Shown: in pieces, positions 46,301 to 59,949 of the stretch | Position numbering within the stretch: position 1 is the first letter of the stretch | How the letters are laid out: each line of letters starts with the position of its first letter | Assembly (NCBI GenBank): GCA_023634235.1 | Contig: JAMKCF010000008.1 | Span: 5,974,676 to 6,038,675, forward strand | Origin: Pisaster brevispinus | Lineage: Eukaryota; Echinodermata; Asteroidea; Forcipulatida; Asteriidae | Direction of reading: 5' to 3' | Length of the DNA: 64,000 nucleotides | Notes under the pieces: model-generated | What the model was told of the DNA's origin: nothing | Seen by the model: the letters and a program-made list of their open reading frames with translations, nothing else | Databases searched by the model: none | Made by a program: the position numbers and the translations under genes

Positions 46301-49300
46301 CTCCCGATCTAGGCAAGCTAGATAGACAAAATTTGTGCCTGACTCTGCCATGGATATCCCTGCATCCGAAAATCAAACTTTTAGGGTCGGGGAGGGTACG
46401 CTTCATACCGTTAATGACCAGCAGTTGGGGCTACTCCGAACGCTCCTCAAAAGCGTCTCCAATGGGATATTTGTACACAGAGCTGTCAAAGAAAAAAAGA
46501 CAAAGTAAGGACGGTCAAATCACCCTAAAAAATTACTTGATTTTCACAAGTTTTACACCATTAGAAAGCCCGTGTCAAGGGCTCTCTCGTCCGTGAGTTT
46601 CGTTTAGCTGACAATTTTGTAGGCGAGGCGAGCGTCCTGGAAGTAGGGCTGCCCGAAACTCCACTGTATTACATGCCTACGTCATCGCCAGTGAGAAAAT
46701 GCCGGCACAAAAAGGTTAAAAATAAATTATGTGCTAAGCTTGGGAATAACTCCCGATCTAGGCATGCAAGAGAGACAAAATTTGTACCTTACTCTGCCTT
46801 GGATATCCCTGCATCGGAAAATCAAACTTTTAGGGTCGCGGAGGGCACGTTTCATAACGTTAATGACCAGCAGTTGGGGCTACTCCGAACGCTCCTCAAA
46901 AGCATCTCCAATGGGATATTTGTACAAAGTGCTGTCAAAGAAACAGAGACATAGTAAGGACGGTCAAATCACTCTCATATAATTACTGGATTTTCACAAG
47001 TTTTACACTATTAAAAAGCCATCTCAAGGGCTTTCTCGTCCGTGAGTTTCGTTTAGCTGACAATTTTGTAGGCGATGCGAGCGTCCTGGAAGTAGGGCTG
47101 CCCGAAACTCCACTGTATTACATGCCTATTTCATCGCCAGCGAGAAAATGCCGGCACAAAAAGGTCCACAATAAATTATGTGCTAAGCTTGGGAATAACT
47201 CTCGATCTAGGCAAGCTAGAGAGACAAAATTTATACCTGACTCTGCCTTGGGTATCCCTGCATCCGAAAATCAAACTTTTAGGGTCGCGGAGGGCACGCT
47301 TCATAACGTTAATAACCAGCAGTTGGGGCTACTCCGAACGCTCCTCAAAATCATCTCCAATGGGGTATTTGTACACAGAGCTGTCAAAGAAACAACAACA
47401 AAGTAAGGACGATCAAATCACCCTCAAAATATTACTGGATTTTCACAAATGTTTCACCATTAGAAAGCCCGTCTCAAGGGCACTCTCTTCCGTGCGTTTT
47501 GTTTAGCTGACAATTATGTACGCGAGGCGAGCGTCCTGGAAGTAGGGCTGCCCGAAACTCCACTGTATAACACGCCTACGTCATCGCCCGTGAGAAAATG
47601 CCGGCACAAAAAGGTCTACAATAAATTCTCTGCTAAGCTTGGGAATAACTCCCGATCTAGGCAAGCTAGAGAGACAAAATTTGTACCTGACTTTGCCTTG
47701 GATATCACTGCATCAGAAAATTAAACTTTTAGGGTCGCGGAGGGTACGCTTCATACCGTTAATGACCAGCAGTTGGGGCTACTCCAAACGGTCCTCAAAA
47801 GCATCTCCAATGGGATATTTGTACACAGAGCTGTCAAAGAAACAAAGACAAAGTAAGGACGGTCAAATCACCCTGAAAAAATTACTTGATTTTCACAAGA
47901 TTTATACCATTAGAAAACCCGTTTCAAGGGCTTTCTTGTCCGTGCGTTTCGTTTAGCTAACAGTTTTGTAGGCGATGCGAGCGTCCTGGAAGTAGGGCTG
48001 CCCGAAACTCCATTGTATTACATGCCTACGTCGTCGCCAGTGAGAAAATGCCTGTACAAAAAGGTCCACAATAAATTCTGTGCTAAGCTTGGGAATAACT
48101 CCCGATCTAGGCAAGCTAGAGAGACAAAATTTGTACCTGACACTGCTTGGATATACCTGCATCCGAAAATTAAACTTTTAGGGTCGCGGAGGGTACGCTT
48201 CATACCGTTAATGACCAGCAGTTGGGGCTACTCCAAACGCTCCTCAAAAGCATCTCCAATGGGATATTTGTACACAGAGCTGTCAAAGAAACAAAGACAA
48301 AGTAAGGACGGTCAAATCACCCTGAAAAAATTGTTTGATTTTCACAAGATTTATACCATTAGAAAGCCCGTTTCAAGGGCTTTCTTGTCCGTGAGTTTCG
48401 TTTAGCTAACAGTTTTGTAGGCGATGCGAGCGTCCTGGAAGTAGGGCTGCCCGAAACTCCACTGTATTACATGCCTACGTCATCGCCAGTGAGAAAATGC
48501 CGGCACAAAAAGGTTAAAAATAAATTATGTGCTAAGCTTGGGAATAACTCCCGATCTAGGCATGCAAGAGAGACAAAATTTGTACCTTACTCTGCCTTGG
48601 ATATCCCTGCATCGGAAAATCAAACTTTTAGGGTCGCGGAGGGCACGTTTCATAACGTTAATGACCAGCAGTTGGGGCTACTCCGAACGCTCCTCAAAAG
48701 CATCTCCAATGGGATATTTGTACAAAGTGCTGTCAAAGAAACAGAGACATAGTAAGGACGGTCAAATCACCCTCATATAATTACTGGATTTTCACAAGTT
48801 TTACACTATTAAAAAGCCATCTCAAGGGCTTTCTCGTCCGTGAGTTTCGTTTAGCTGACAATTTTGTAGGCGATGCGAGCGTCCTGGAAGTAGGGCTGCC
48901 CGAAACTCCACTGTATTACATGCCTATTTCATCGCCAGCGAGAAAATGCCGGCACAAAAAGGTCCACAATAAATTATGTGCTAAGCTTGGGAATAACTCT
49001 CGATCTAGGCAAGCTAGAGAGACAAAATTTATACCTGACTCTGCCTTGGGTATCCCTGCATCCGAAAATCAAACTTTTAGGGTCGCGGAGGGCACGCTTC
49101 ATAACGTTAATAACCAGCAGTTGGGGCTACTCCGAACGCTCCTCAAAATCATCTCCAATGGGGTATTTGTACACAGAGCTGTCAAAGAAACAACAACAAA
49201 GTAAGGACGATCAAATCACCCTCAAAATATTACTGGATTTTCACAAATGTTTCACCATTAGAAAGCCCGTCTCAAGGGCACTCTCTTCCGTGCGTTTTGT

Positions 49301-52300
49301 TTAGCTGACAATTTTGTACGCGAGGCGAGCGTCCTGGAAGTAGGGCTGCCCGAAACTCCACTGTATAACACGCCTACGTCATCGCCCGTGAGAAAATGCC
49401 GGCACAAAAAGGTCTACAATAAATTCTCTGCTAAGCTTGGGAATAACTCCCGATCTAGGCAAGCTAGAGAGACAAAATTTGTACCTGACTCTGCCTTGGA
49501 TATCCTTGCATCCGAAAATCAAACTTTTAGGGTCGCGGAGGGCACGATTTATACCGGAATTGACCAGCAGGTGGGGCTACTCCGAACGCTCCTTAAAAGC
49601 ATCTCCAATGGGATATTTGTACACAGAGCTGTTAAAAAAACAAAGACAAAGTAAGGACGGTCAATTCACCCACAGAATATTACTGGATTTTCACAAGTTT
49701 TACACCATTAGAAAAGCCCGTTTCAAGGCCTCTTGTGTCCGTGAGTTTCGTTTAGCTGACCATTTTGTAGGCGAGGCGAGCGTCCTGGAAGTAGGGCTCC
49801 CCGAAACTCCACTATATTACATGCCTACGTCATCGCCAGTGAGAAAATGCCTGCACAAAAAGGTCCAAAATGAATTCTGTGCTAAGCTTGGGAATAACCC
49901 CCGATCTAGGCATGCTAGAGAGACAAAATTTGTACCTGACTCTGCCTTGGATATCCTTGCATCCGAAAATCAAACTTTAAGGGTCGCGGAGGGTACGCTT
50001 TATACCGGAAATGACCAGCAGGTGGGGCTACTCCGAACGCTCCTCAAAAGCATCTCCAACGGGATATTTGTACACAGAGCTGTCAAAGAAAAAAGACAAA
50101 GTAAGGACGGTCAAATCACCCTCAGAATATTACTGGATTTTCACAAGTTATACACCATTAGAAAGTCCGTTTCAAGGCCTCTTGTGTCCGTGAGTTTTGT
50201 TGAGCTGATCATTTTGTAAGCGAGGCGAGCATCCTGGAAGTAGGGCTGCCGAAACTCCACTGTATTACATGCCTACGTCATCGCCAGTTAGAAAATGCCG
50301 GCACAAAAAGGTCCGAAATAAGATCTGTGCTAAGCTTGGGAATAACTCCCGATCTAGGCATGCTAGAGAGACAAAAGTTGTACCTGACTCTGCCTTGGAT
50401 ATTCCTGCATCCGAAAATCAAACTCTTAAGGTCGCGGAGGGCACGATTTATACCGGAAATGACCAGCAAGTGGGGCTACTCCGAACGCTCCTCAAAAGCA
50501 TCTCCAATGGGTTATTTGTACACAGAGCTGTCAAAGAAACAAAGACAAAGTAAGGACGGTCAAATCACCCTCAAAATATTATTTGATTTTCACAAGTTTT
50601 ACACCATTAAAAAGCCCGTCTCAAGGGCTCTCTTTTCCGTGTGTTTCGTTGAACTGACCATTTTTTAGGCGAGACGAGCGTCTTGGAAGTAGAGTTGTCC
50701 GATACTCCACTCTATTACATGCCTACGTCATCTCCAGTGAGAAAATGCCGGCACAAAAAAGTCCAAAACAAACTGTGTGCTTAGCTTGGGAATAACTCCC
50801 GATCTAGGCATGCTAGACAGACAAAATTTGTACCTGACTCTGCCTAGGATATCCCTGCATCCGAAAATCAAACTCCTAAGGTCCCGTAGGGCACGCTTCA
50901 TACCGGAAATGACCAGCAGGTTGGACTACTCCGAGCGCTCTTCAAAAGCATTTACAATGGGATATTTGTACACAGAGCTGTCAAAGAAACAAAGACAAAG
51001 TAAGGACGGTCAAATCACCCACAAAATATTTTTTGATTTTCACAAGTTTAACACCATTAGGAAGCCCGTCTCAAGGGCTCTCTCGTCCATGAGTTTCGTT
51101 GAGCTGAACATTTTGTAGGCGAGCCGAGCATCCTAGAAGTAGGGCTGCCCGAAACCCCACTGTATTACATGCCTACGTCATCGCCAGTGAGAAAATGCCG
51201 GCACAACAAGGTCAAAAATAAATTATGTGCTAAGCTTGGAAATAACTCCCGATCTAGGCATGCTAGAGAGACAAAATTTGTACCTGACTCTGCCTAGGAT
51301 ATCCCTGCATCCGAAAATCAAACTCTTAAGGTCCTGTAGGGCACGCTTCATACCAGAAATGACCAGCAGGTTGGACTACTCCTAACGCTCTTCAAAAGCA
51401 TCTACAATGGGATATTTGTACACAGAGCTGTCAAAGAAACAAAGACAAAGTAAGGACGGTCAAATCACCCACAAAATATATTTTGATTTTCACAAGTTTT
51501 ACACCATTAGGAAGCCTGTCTCAAGGGCTCTCTCGTCCATGAGTTTCGTTGAGCTGACAATTTTGTATCTAACTCTGCCTTGGATATCCCTGCATCTGAA
51601 AATCAAACTCTTAAGGTCGCGCAGGGCACGCTCCATACCGGAAACGACCAGCAGTTGGGGCTACTCTGAACGCGCCTCAAAAGCATCTACAATGGGATAT
51701 TTGTACACAGAGCTGTCAAAGAAACAAAGACAAAGTAAGGACCGTCAAATCACCCTCAGAATATTACTGGATTTTTACAAGTTTTACACCATTAGAAAGC
51801 CCATCTCAAGGGCTCTTTAGTACATGAGTTTCGTTGAGCTGACCATTTTGTAGGCGAGACGAGCGTCCTGGAAGTAGGGCTGCTCGAAACTCCATTGTCT
51901 TACATGCCTACGTCATCGCCAGTGAGAAAATGCCGGCACAAAAAGGTCCCAAACAAAATATGTGCTAAGCTTGGGAATAACTCCCGATCTAGGCATGCTA
52001 GAGAAACAAAAATTGTACCTGACTCTGCCTTGAATATCCCTGCATCCGAAAATTAAACTCTTAAGGTCTCGGAGGGCACGCTTCATACCGGAAATGACAA
52101 GCAGATTGGCCTACTTCGAACGCTTCTCAAAAGCATCTACAATGGGATATTTGTACACTGAGCTGTCAAAGAAACAAAGACAAAGTAAGGACAGTCAAAT
52201 CACCCTCCAAAAATAACTTGATTTTCACAAGTTTTACACCATTAGAAAGCCCGTGTCAAGGCTCTCTCGTCCGTGAGTTTCGTTTAGCTGACAATTTTGT

Positions 52301-55300
52301 AGGCAAGGCGAGCGTCCTGGAAGTAGGGCTGCCCGAAACTCCACAGTATTACATGCCTACGTCATCGCAAGTGAGAAAATGCCGGCACAAAAAGGTCCAC
52401 AATAAATTCTGTGCTAAGCTTGGGAATAACTCCCGATCTAGGCAAGCTAGATAGACAAAATTTGTGCCTGACTCTGCCATGGATATCCCTGCATCCGAAA
52501 ATCAAACTTTTAGGGTCGGGGAGGGTACGCTTCATACCGTTAATGACCAGCAGTTGGGGCTACTCCGAACGCTCCTCAAAAGCGTCTCCAATGGGATATT
52601 TGTACACAGAGCTGTCAAAGAAAAAAAGACAAAGTAAGGACGGTCAAATCACCCTAAAAAATTACTTGATTTTCACAAGTTTTACACCATTAGAAAGCCC
52701 GTGTCAAGGGCTCTCTCGTCCGTGAGTTTCGTTTAGCTGACAATTTTGTAGGCGAGGCGAGCGTCCTGGAAGTAGGGCTGCCCGAAACTCCACTGTATTA
52801 CATGCCTACGTCATCGCCAGTGAGAAAATGCCGGCACAAAAAGGTTAAAAATAAATTATGTGCTAAGCTTGGGAATAACTCCCGATCTAGGCATGCAAGA
52901 GAGACAAAATTTGTACCTTACTCTGCCTTGGATATCCCTGCATCGGAAAATCAAACTTTTAGGGTCGCGGAGGGCACGTTTCATAACGTTAATGACCAGC
53001 AGTTGGGGCTACTCCGAACGCTCCTCAAAAGCATCTCCAATGGGATATTTGTACAAAGTGCTGTCAAAGAAACAGAGACATAGTAAGGACGGTCAAATCA
53101 CTCTCATATAATTACTGGATTTTCACAAGTTTTACACTATTAAAAAGCCATCTCAAGGGCTTTCTCGTCCGTGAGTTTCGTTTAGCTGACAATTTTGTAG
53201 GCGATGCGAGCGTCCTGGAAGTAGGGCTGCCCGAAACTCCACTGTATTACATGCCTATTTCATCGCCAGCGAGAAAATGCCGGCACAAAAAGGTCCACAA
53301 TAAATTATGTGCTAAGCTTGGGAATAACTCTCGATCTAGGCAAGCTAGAGAGACAAAATTTATACCTGACTCTGCCTTGGGTATCCCTGCATCCGAAAAT
53401 CAAACTTTTAGGGTCGCGGAGGGCACGCTTCATAACGTTAATAACCAGCAGTTGGGGCTACTCCGAACGCTCCTCAAAATCATCTCCAATGGGGTATTTG
53501 TACACAGAGCTGTCAAAGAAACAACAACAAAGTAAGGACGATCAAATCACCCTCAAAATATTACTGGATTTTCACAAATGTTTCACCATTAGAAAGCCCG
53601 TCTCAAGGGCACTCTCTTCCGTGCGTTTTGTTTAGCTGACAATTATGTACGCGAGGCGAGCGTCCTGGAAGTAGGGCTGCCCGAAACTCCACTGTATAAC
53701 ACGCCTACGTCATCGCCCGTGAGAAAATGCCGGCACAAAAAGGTCTACAATAAATTCTCTGCTAAGCTTGGGAATAACTCCCGATCTAGGCAAGCTAGAG
53801 AGACAAAATTTGTACCTGACTTTGCCTTGGATATCACTGCATCAGAAAATTAAACTTTTAGGGTCGCGGAGGGTACGCTTCATACCGTTAATGACCAGCA
53901 GTTGGGGCTACTCCAAACGGTCCTCAAAAGCATCTCCAATGGGATATTTGTACACAGAGCTGTCAAAGAAACAAAGACAAAGTAAGGACGGTCAAATCAC
54001 CCTGAAAAAATTACTTGATTTTCACAAGATTTATACCATTAGAAAACCCGTTTCAAGGGCTTTCTTGTCCGTGCGTTTCGTTTAGCTAACAGTTTTGTAG
54101 GCGATGCGAGCGTCCTGGAAGTAGGGCTGCCCGAAACTCCATTGTATTACATGCCTACGTCGTCGCCAGTGAGAAAATGCCTGTACAAAAAGGTCCACAA
54201 TAAATTCTGTGCTAAGCTTGGGAATAACTCCCGATCTAGGCAAGCTAGAGAGACAAAATTTGTACCTGACACTGCTTGGATATACCTGCATCCGAAAATT
54301 AAACTTTTAGGGTCGCGGAGGGTACGCTTCATACCGTTAATGACCAGCAGTTGGGGCTACTCCAAACGCTCCTCAAAAGCATCTCCAATGGGATATTTGT
54401 ACACAGAGCTGTCAAAGAAACAAAGACAAAGTAAGGACGGTCAAATCACCCTGAAAAAATTGTTTGATTTTCACAAGATTTATACCATTAGAAAGCCCGT
54501 TTCAAGGGCTTTCTTGTCCGTGAGTTTCGTTTAGCTAACAGTTTTGTAGGCGATGCGAGCGTCCTGGAAGTAGGGCTGCCCGAAACTCCACTGTATTACA
54601 TGCCTACGTCATCGCCAGTGAGAAAATGCCGGCACAAAAAGGTTAAAAATAAATTATGTGCTAAGCTTGGGAATAACTCCCGATCTAGGCATGCAAGAGA
54701 GACAAAATTTGTACCTTACTCTGCCTTGGATATCCCTGCATCGGAAAATCAAACTTTTAGGGTCGCGGAGGGCACGTTTCATAACGTTAATGACCAGCAG
54801 TTGGGGCTACTCCGAACGCTCCTCAAAAGCATCTCCAATGGGATATTTGTACAAAGTGCTGTCAAAGAAACAGAGACATAGTAAGGACGGTCAAATCACC
54901 CTCATATAATTACTGGATTTTCACAAGTTTTACACTATTAAAAAGCCATCTCAAGGGCTTTCTCGTCCGTGAGTTTCGTTTAGCTGACAATTTTGTAGGC
55001 GATGCGAGCGTCCTGGAAGTAGGGCTGCCCGAAACTCCACTGTATTACATGCCTATTTCATCGCCAGCGAGAAAATGCCGGCACAAAAAGGTCCACAATA
55101 AATTATGTGCTAAGCTTGGGAATAACTCTCGATCTAGGCAAGCTAGAGAGACAAAATTTATACCTGACTCTGCCTTGGGTATCCCTGCATCCGAAAATCA
55201 AACTTTTAGGGTCGCGGAGGGCACGCTTCATAACGTTAATAACCAGCAGTTGGGGCTACTCCGAACGCTCCTCAAAATCATCTCCAATGGGGTATTTGTA

Positions 55301-55600
55301 CACAGAGCTGTCAAAGAAACAACAACAAAGTAAGGACGATCAAATCACCCTCAAAATATTACTGGATTTTCACAAATGTTTCACCATTAGAAAGCCCGTC
55401 TCAAGGGCACTCTCTTCCGTGCGTTTTGTTTAGCTGACAATTTTGTACGCGAGGCGAGCGTCCTGGAAGTAGGGCTGCCCGAAACTCCACTGTATAACAC
55501 GCCTACGTCATCGCCCGTGAGAAAATGCCGGCACAAAAAGGTCTACAATAAATTCTCTGCTAAGCTTGGGAATAACTCCCGATCTAGGCAAGCTAGAGAG
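43340..55600. repeat. Two near-identical 6129-bp higher-order repeat copies
   Basis: Every monomer variant between about 43340 and 49470 recurs 6129 bases later, including the truncated monomer (45420 and 51549) and rare variants such as the doubled A in AGAAAAGCCCG (43580 and 49709). The few differences include GGGAACAACTCC at 44661 against GGGAATAACTCC at 50790. The junction near 49470 falls inside a monomer, in a stretch shared by two monomer types, as expected of unequal exchange. Confidence 0.9.
46650..49470. repeat. 1798-bp (four-monomer) higher-order repeat
   Basis: The variants starting at 46673 and 47122 return at 48471 and 48920, an offset of 1798. The same pair recurs in the second 6129-bp copy (52802 and 54600). 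So the four-monomer duplication predates the larger one. Confidence 0.85.
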
Positions 55601-58600
55601 ACAAAATTTGTACCTGACTTTGCCTTGGATATCACTGCATCAGAAAATTAAACTTTTAGGGTCGCGGAGGGTACGCTTCATACCGTTAATGACCAGCAGT
55701 TGGGGCTACTCCAAACGCTCCTCAAAAGCATCTCCAATGGGATATTTGTACACAGAGCTGTCAAAGAAACAAAGACAAAGTAAGGACGGTCAAATCACCC
55801 TGAAAAAATTACTTGATTTTCACAAGATTTATACCATTAGAAAGCCCGTTTCAAGGGCTTTCTTGTCCGTGCGTTTCGTTTAGCTAACAATTTTGTAGGC
55901 GATGCGAGCGTCCTGGAAGTAGGGCTGCCCGAAACTCCATTGTATTACATGCCTACGTCGTCGCCAGTGAGAAAATGCCTGTACAAAAAGGTCCACAATA
56001 AATTCTGTGCTAAGCTTGGGAATAACTCCCGATCTAGGCAAGCTAGAGAGACAAAATTTGTACCTGACACTGCTTGGATATACCTGCATCCGAAAATTAA
56101 ACTTTCAGGGTCGCGGAGGCCACGCTTCATGTCGTTAATGACCAGCAGTTGGGGCTACTGTGAACGCTCCTCAAAAGCATCTCCAATGGGGTATTTGTAC
56201 ACAGAGCTGTCAAAGAAACAAGAACAAAGTAAGGACGGTCAAATCACCCTCAAATAATTACTGGATTTTCACAAGTTTTACAACATTAGAAAGCCCGTCT
56301 CAATGGCTTTCTCGTCCGTGAGTTTCGTTTAGCTGACAATTTTGTAGGCGATGCGAGCGTCCTGGAAGTAGGGCTGCCCGAAACTCCATTGTATTACATG
56401 CCTACGTCGTCGCCAGTGAGAAAATGCCTGTACAAAAAGGTCCACAATAAATTCTGTGCTAAGCTTGGGAATAACTCCCGATCTAGGCAAGATAGAGAGA
56501 CAAAATTTGTACCTGACTTTGCTTGGATATACCTGCATCCGAACATTAAACTTTTAGGGTCGCGGAGGGCACGCTTCATGTCGTTAATGACCAGCAGTTG
56601 GGGCTACTCCGAACGCTCCTCAAAAGCATCTCCAATGGGGTATTTGTACACAGAGCTGTCAAAGAAACAACAACAAAGTAAGGACGGTCAAATCACCCTC
56701 AAAAAATTACTGGATTTTCACAAGTTTTACAACATTAGAAAGCCCGTCTCAAGGGCTTTCTCGTCCGTGAGTTTCGTTTAGCTGACAATTTTGTAGGCGA
56801 TGCGAGCGTCCTGGAAGTAGGGCTGCCCGAAACTCCACTGTATAACATACTTACGTCATCGCCCGTGAGAAAATGCCGGCACAAAAAGGTCCACAATAAA
56901 TTATGTGATAAGATTGGGAATAACTCCCGATCTAGGCAAGCTAGAGAGACAAAATTTGTACCTGACACTGCTTGGATATCCCTGCATCCGAAAATTAAAC
57001 TTTTAGGGTCGCGGAGGGCACGCTTCATGTCGTTAATGACCAGCAGTTGGGGCTACTCCGAACGCTCCTACAAAGCATCTCCAATGGGGTATTTGTACAC
57101 AGAGCTGTAAAAGAAACAACAACAAAGTAAGGACGGTCAAATCACCCTCAAAAAATTACTGGATTTTCACAAGTTGTACAACATTAGAAAGCCCGTCTCA
57201 AGGGCTTTCTCGTCCGTGAGTTTCGTTTAGCTGACAATTTTGTAGGCGATGCGAGCGTCCTGGAAGTAGGGCTGCCCGAAACTCCATTGTATTACATGCC
57301 TACGTCGTCGCCAGTGAGAAAATGCCGGCACAAAAAGGTCCACAATAAATTCTGTGCTAAGCTTGGGAATAACTCCCGATCTAGGCAAGCTAGAGAGACA
57401 AAATTTGTACCTGACACTGCTTGGATATCCCTGCATCCGAAAATTAAACTTTAAGGGTCGCGGAGGGCACGCTTCATAACGTTAATAACCAGCAGTTGGG
57501 GCTACTCCGAACGCTCCTCAAAATCATCTCCAATGGGGTATTTGTACACAGAGCTGTCAAAGAAACAACAACAAAGTAAGGACGATCAAATCACCCTCAA
57601 AATATTACTGGATTTTCACAAATGTTTCACCATTAGAAAGCCCGTCTCAAGGGCACTCTCTTCCGTGCGTTTTGTTTAGCTGACAATTTTGTACGCGAGG
57701 CGAGCGTCCTGGAAGTAGGGCTGCCCGAAACTCCACTGTATAACACGCCTACGTCATCGCCCGTGAGAAAATGCCGGCACAAAAAGGTCTACAATAAATT
57801 CTCTGCTAAGCTTGGGAATAACTCCCGATCTAGGCAAGCTAGAGAGACAAAATTTGTACCTGACTTTGCCTTGGATATCACTGCATCAGAAAATTAAACT
57901 TTTAGGGTCGCGGAGGGTACGCTTCATACCGTTAATGACCAGCAGTTGGGGCTACTCCAAACGCTCCTCAAAAGCATCTCCAATGGGATATTTGTACACA
58001 GAGCTGTCAAAGAAACAAAGACAAAGTAAGGACGGTCAAATCACCCTGAAAAAATTACTTGATTTTCACAAGATTTATACCATTAGAAAGCCCGTTTCAA
58101 GGGCTTTCTTGTCCGTGCGTTTCGTTTAGCTAACAATTTTGTAGGCGATGCGAGCGTCCTGGAAGTAGGGCTGCCCGAAACTCCATTGTATTACATGCCT
58201 ACGTCGTCGCCAGTGAGAAAATGCCTGTACAAAAAGGTCCACAATAAATTCTGTGCTAAGCTTGGGAATAACTCCCGATCTAGGCAAGCTAGAGAGACAA
58301 AATTTGTACCTGACACTGCTTGGATATACCTGCATCCGAAAATTAAACTTTCAGGGTCGCGGAGGCCACGCTTCATGTCGTTAATGACCAGCAGTTGGGG
58401 CTACTGTGAACGCTCCTCAAAAGCATCTCCAATGGGGTATTTGTACACAGAGCTGTCAAAGAAACAAGAACAAAGTAAGGACGGTCAAATCACCCTCAAA
58501 TAATTACTGGATTTTCACAAGTTTTACAACATTAGAAAGCCCGTCTCAATGGCTTTCTCGTCCGTGAGTTTCGTTTAGCTGACAATTTTGTAGGCGATGC

Positions 58601-59460
58601 GAGCGTCCTGGAAGTAGGGCTGCCCGAAACTCCATTGTATTACATGCCTACGTCGTCGCCAGTGAGAAAATGCCTGTACAAAAAGGTCCACAATAAATTC
58701 TGTGCTAAGCTTGGGAATAACTCCCGATCTAGGCAAGATAGAGAGACAAAATTTGTACCTGACTTTGCTTGGATATACCTGCATCCGAACATTAAACTTT
58801 TAGGGTCGCGGAGGGCACGCTTCATGTCGTTAATGACCAGCAGTTGGGGCTACTCCGAACGCTCCTCAAAAGCATCTCCAATGGGGTATTTGTACACAGA
58901 GCTGTCAAAGAAACAACAACAAAGTAAGGACGGTCAAATCACCCTCAAAAAATTACTGGATTTTCACAAGTTTTACAACATTAGAAAGCCCGTCTCAAGG
59001 GCTTTCTCGTCCGTGAGTTTCGTTTAGCTGACAATTTTGTAGGCGATGCGAGCGTCCTGGAAGTAGGGCTGCCCGAAACTCCACTGTATAACATACTTAC
59101 GTCATCGCCCGTGAGAAAATGCCGGCACAAAAAGGTCCACAATAAATTATGTGATAAGATTGGGAATAACTCCCGATCTAGGCAAGCAAGAGAGACAAAA
59201 TTTGTACCTGACACTGCTTGGATATCCCTGCATCCGAAAATTAAACTTTTAGGGTCGCGGAGGGCACGCTTCATGTCGTTAATGACCAGCAGTTGGGGCT
59301 ACTCCGAACGCTCCTACAAAGCATCTCCAATGGGGTATTTGTACACAGAGCTGTAAAAGAAACAACAACAAAGTAAGGACGGTCAAATCACCCTCAAAAA
59401 ATTACTGGATTTTCACAAGTTTTACAACATTAGAAAGCCCGTCTCAAGGGTTTTCTCGTC
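55560..59460. repeat. 2246-bp (five-monomer) higher-order repeat
   Basis: The variants at 55566, 55940, 56389 and 56865 reappear at 57812, 58186, 58635 and 59111, offset 2246. They share diagnostic changes such as CGGAGGCCACGC, TCATGTCG and the GATAGAGAG variant of GCTAGAGAG. Confidence 0.85.
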
Positions 59461-59949
59461 CGTGAGTTTCGTTTAGCTGACAATTTTGTAGGCGATGCGA
59501 GCGTCCTGGAAGTAGGGCTGCCCGAAACTCCACTGTATTACATGCCTACGTCATCGCCAGTGAGAAAATGCCGGCACAAAAAGGTCCACAATTAATTCTG
59601 TGCTAAGCTTGGGAATAACTCCCGATCTAGGCAAGCTAGAGAGACAAAATTTATACCTGACTCTGCCTTGGATATCCCTGCATCCGAAAATCAAACTTTT
59701 AGGGTCGCGGAGGGCACGCTTCATAACGTTAATGACCAGCAGTTGGGGCTACTCCGAACGCTCCTCAAAAGCATCTCCAATGGGATATTTGTACACAGAG
59801 CTGTCAAAGAAACAACAACAAAGTAAGGACGGTCAAATCACCCTCAATGTATTACTGGATTTTCAAAAGTTTTACACCATTAGAAAGTCCATGTCAAGGG
59901 CTCTTTCGTCCGTGAGTTTCGTTTAGCTGACAATTTTGTAGGCGAGGCG

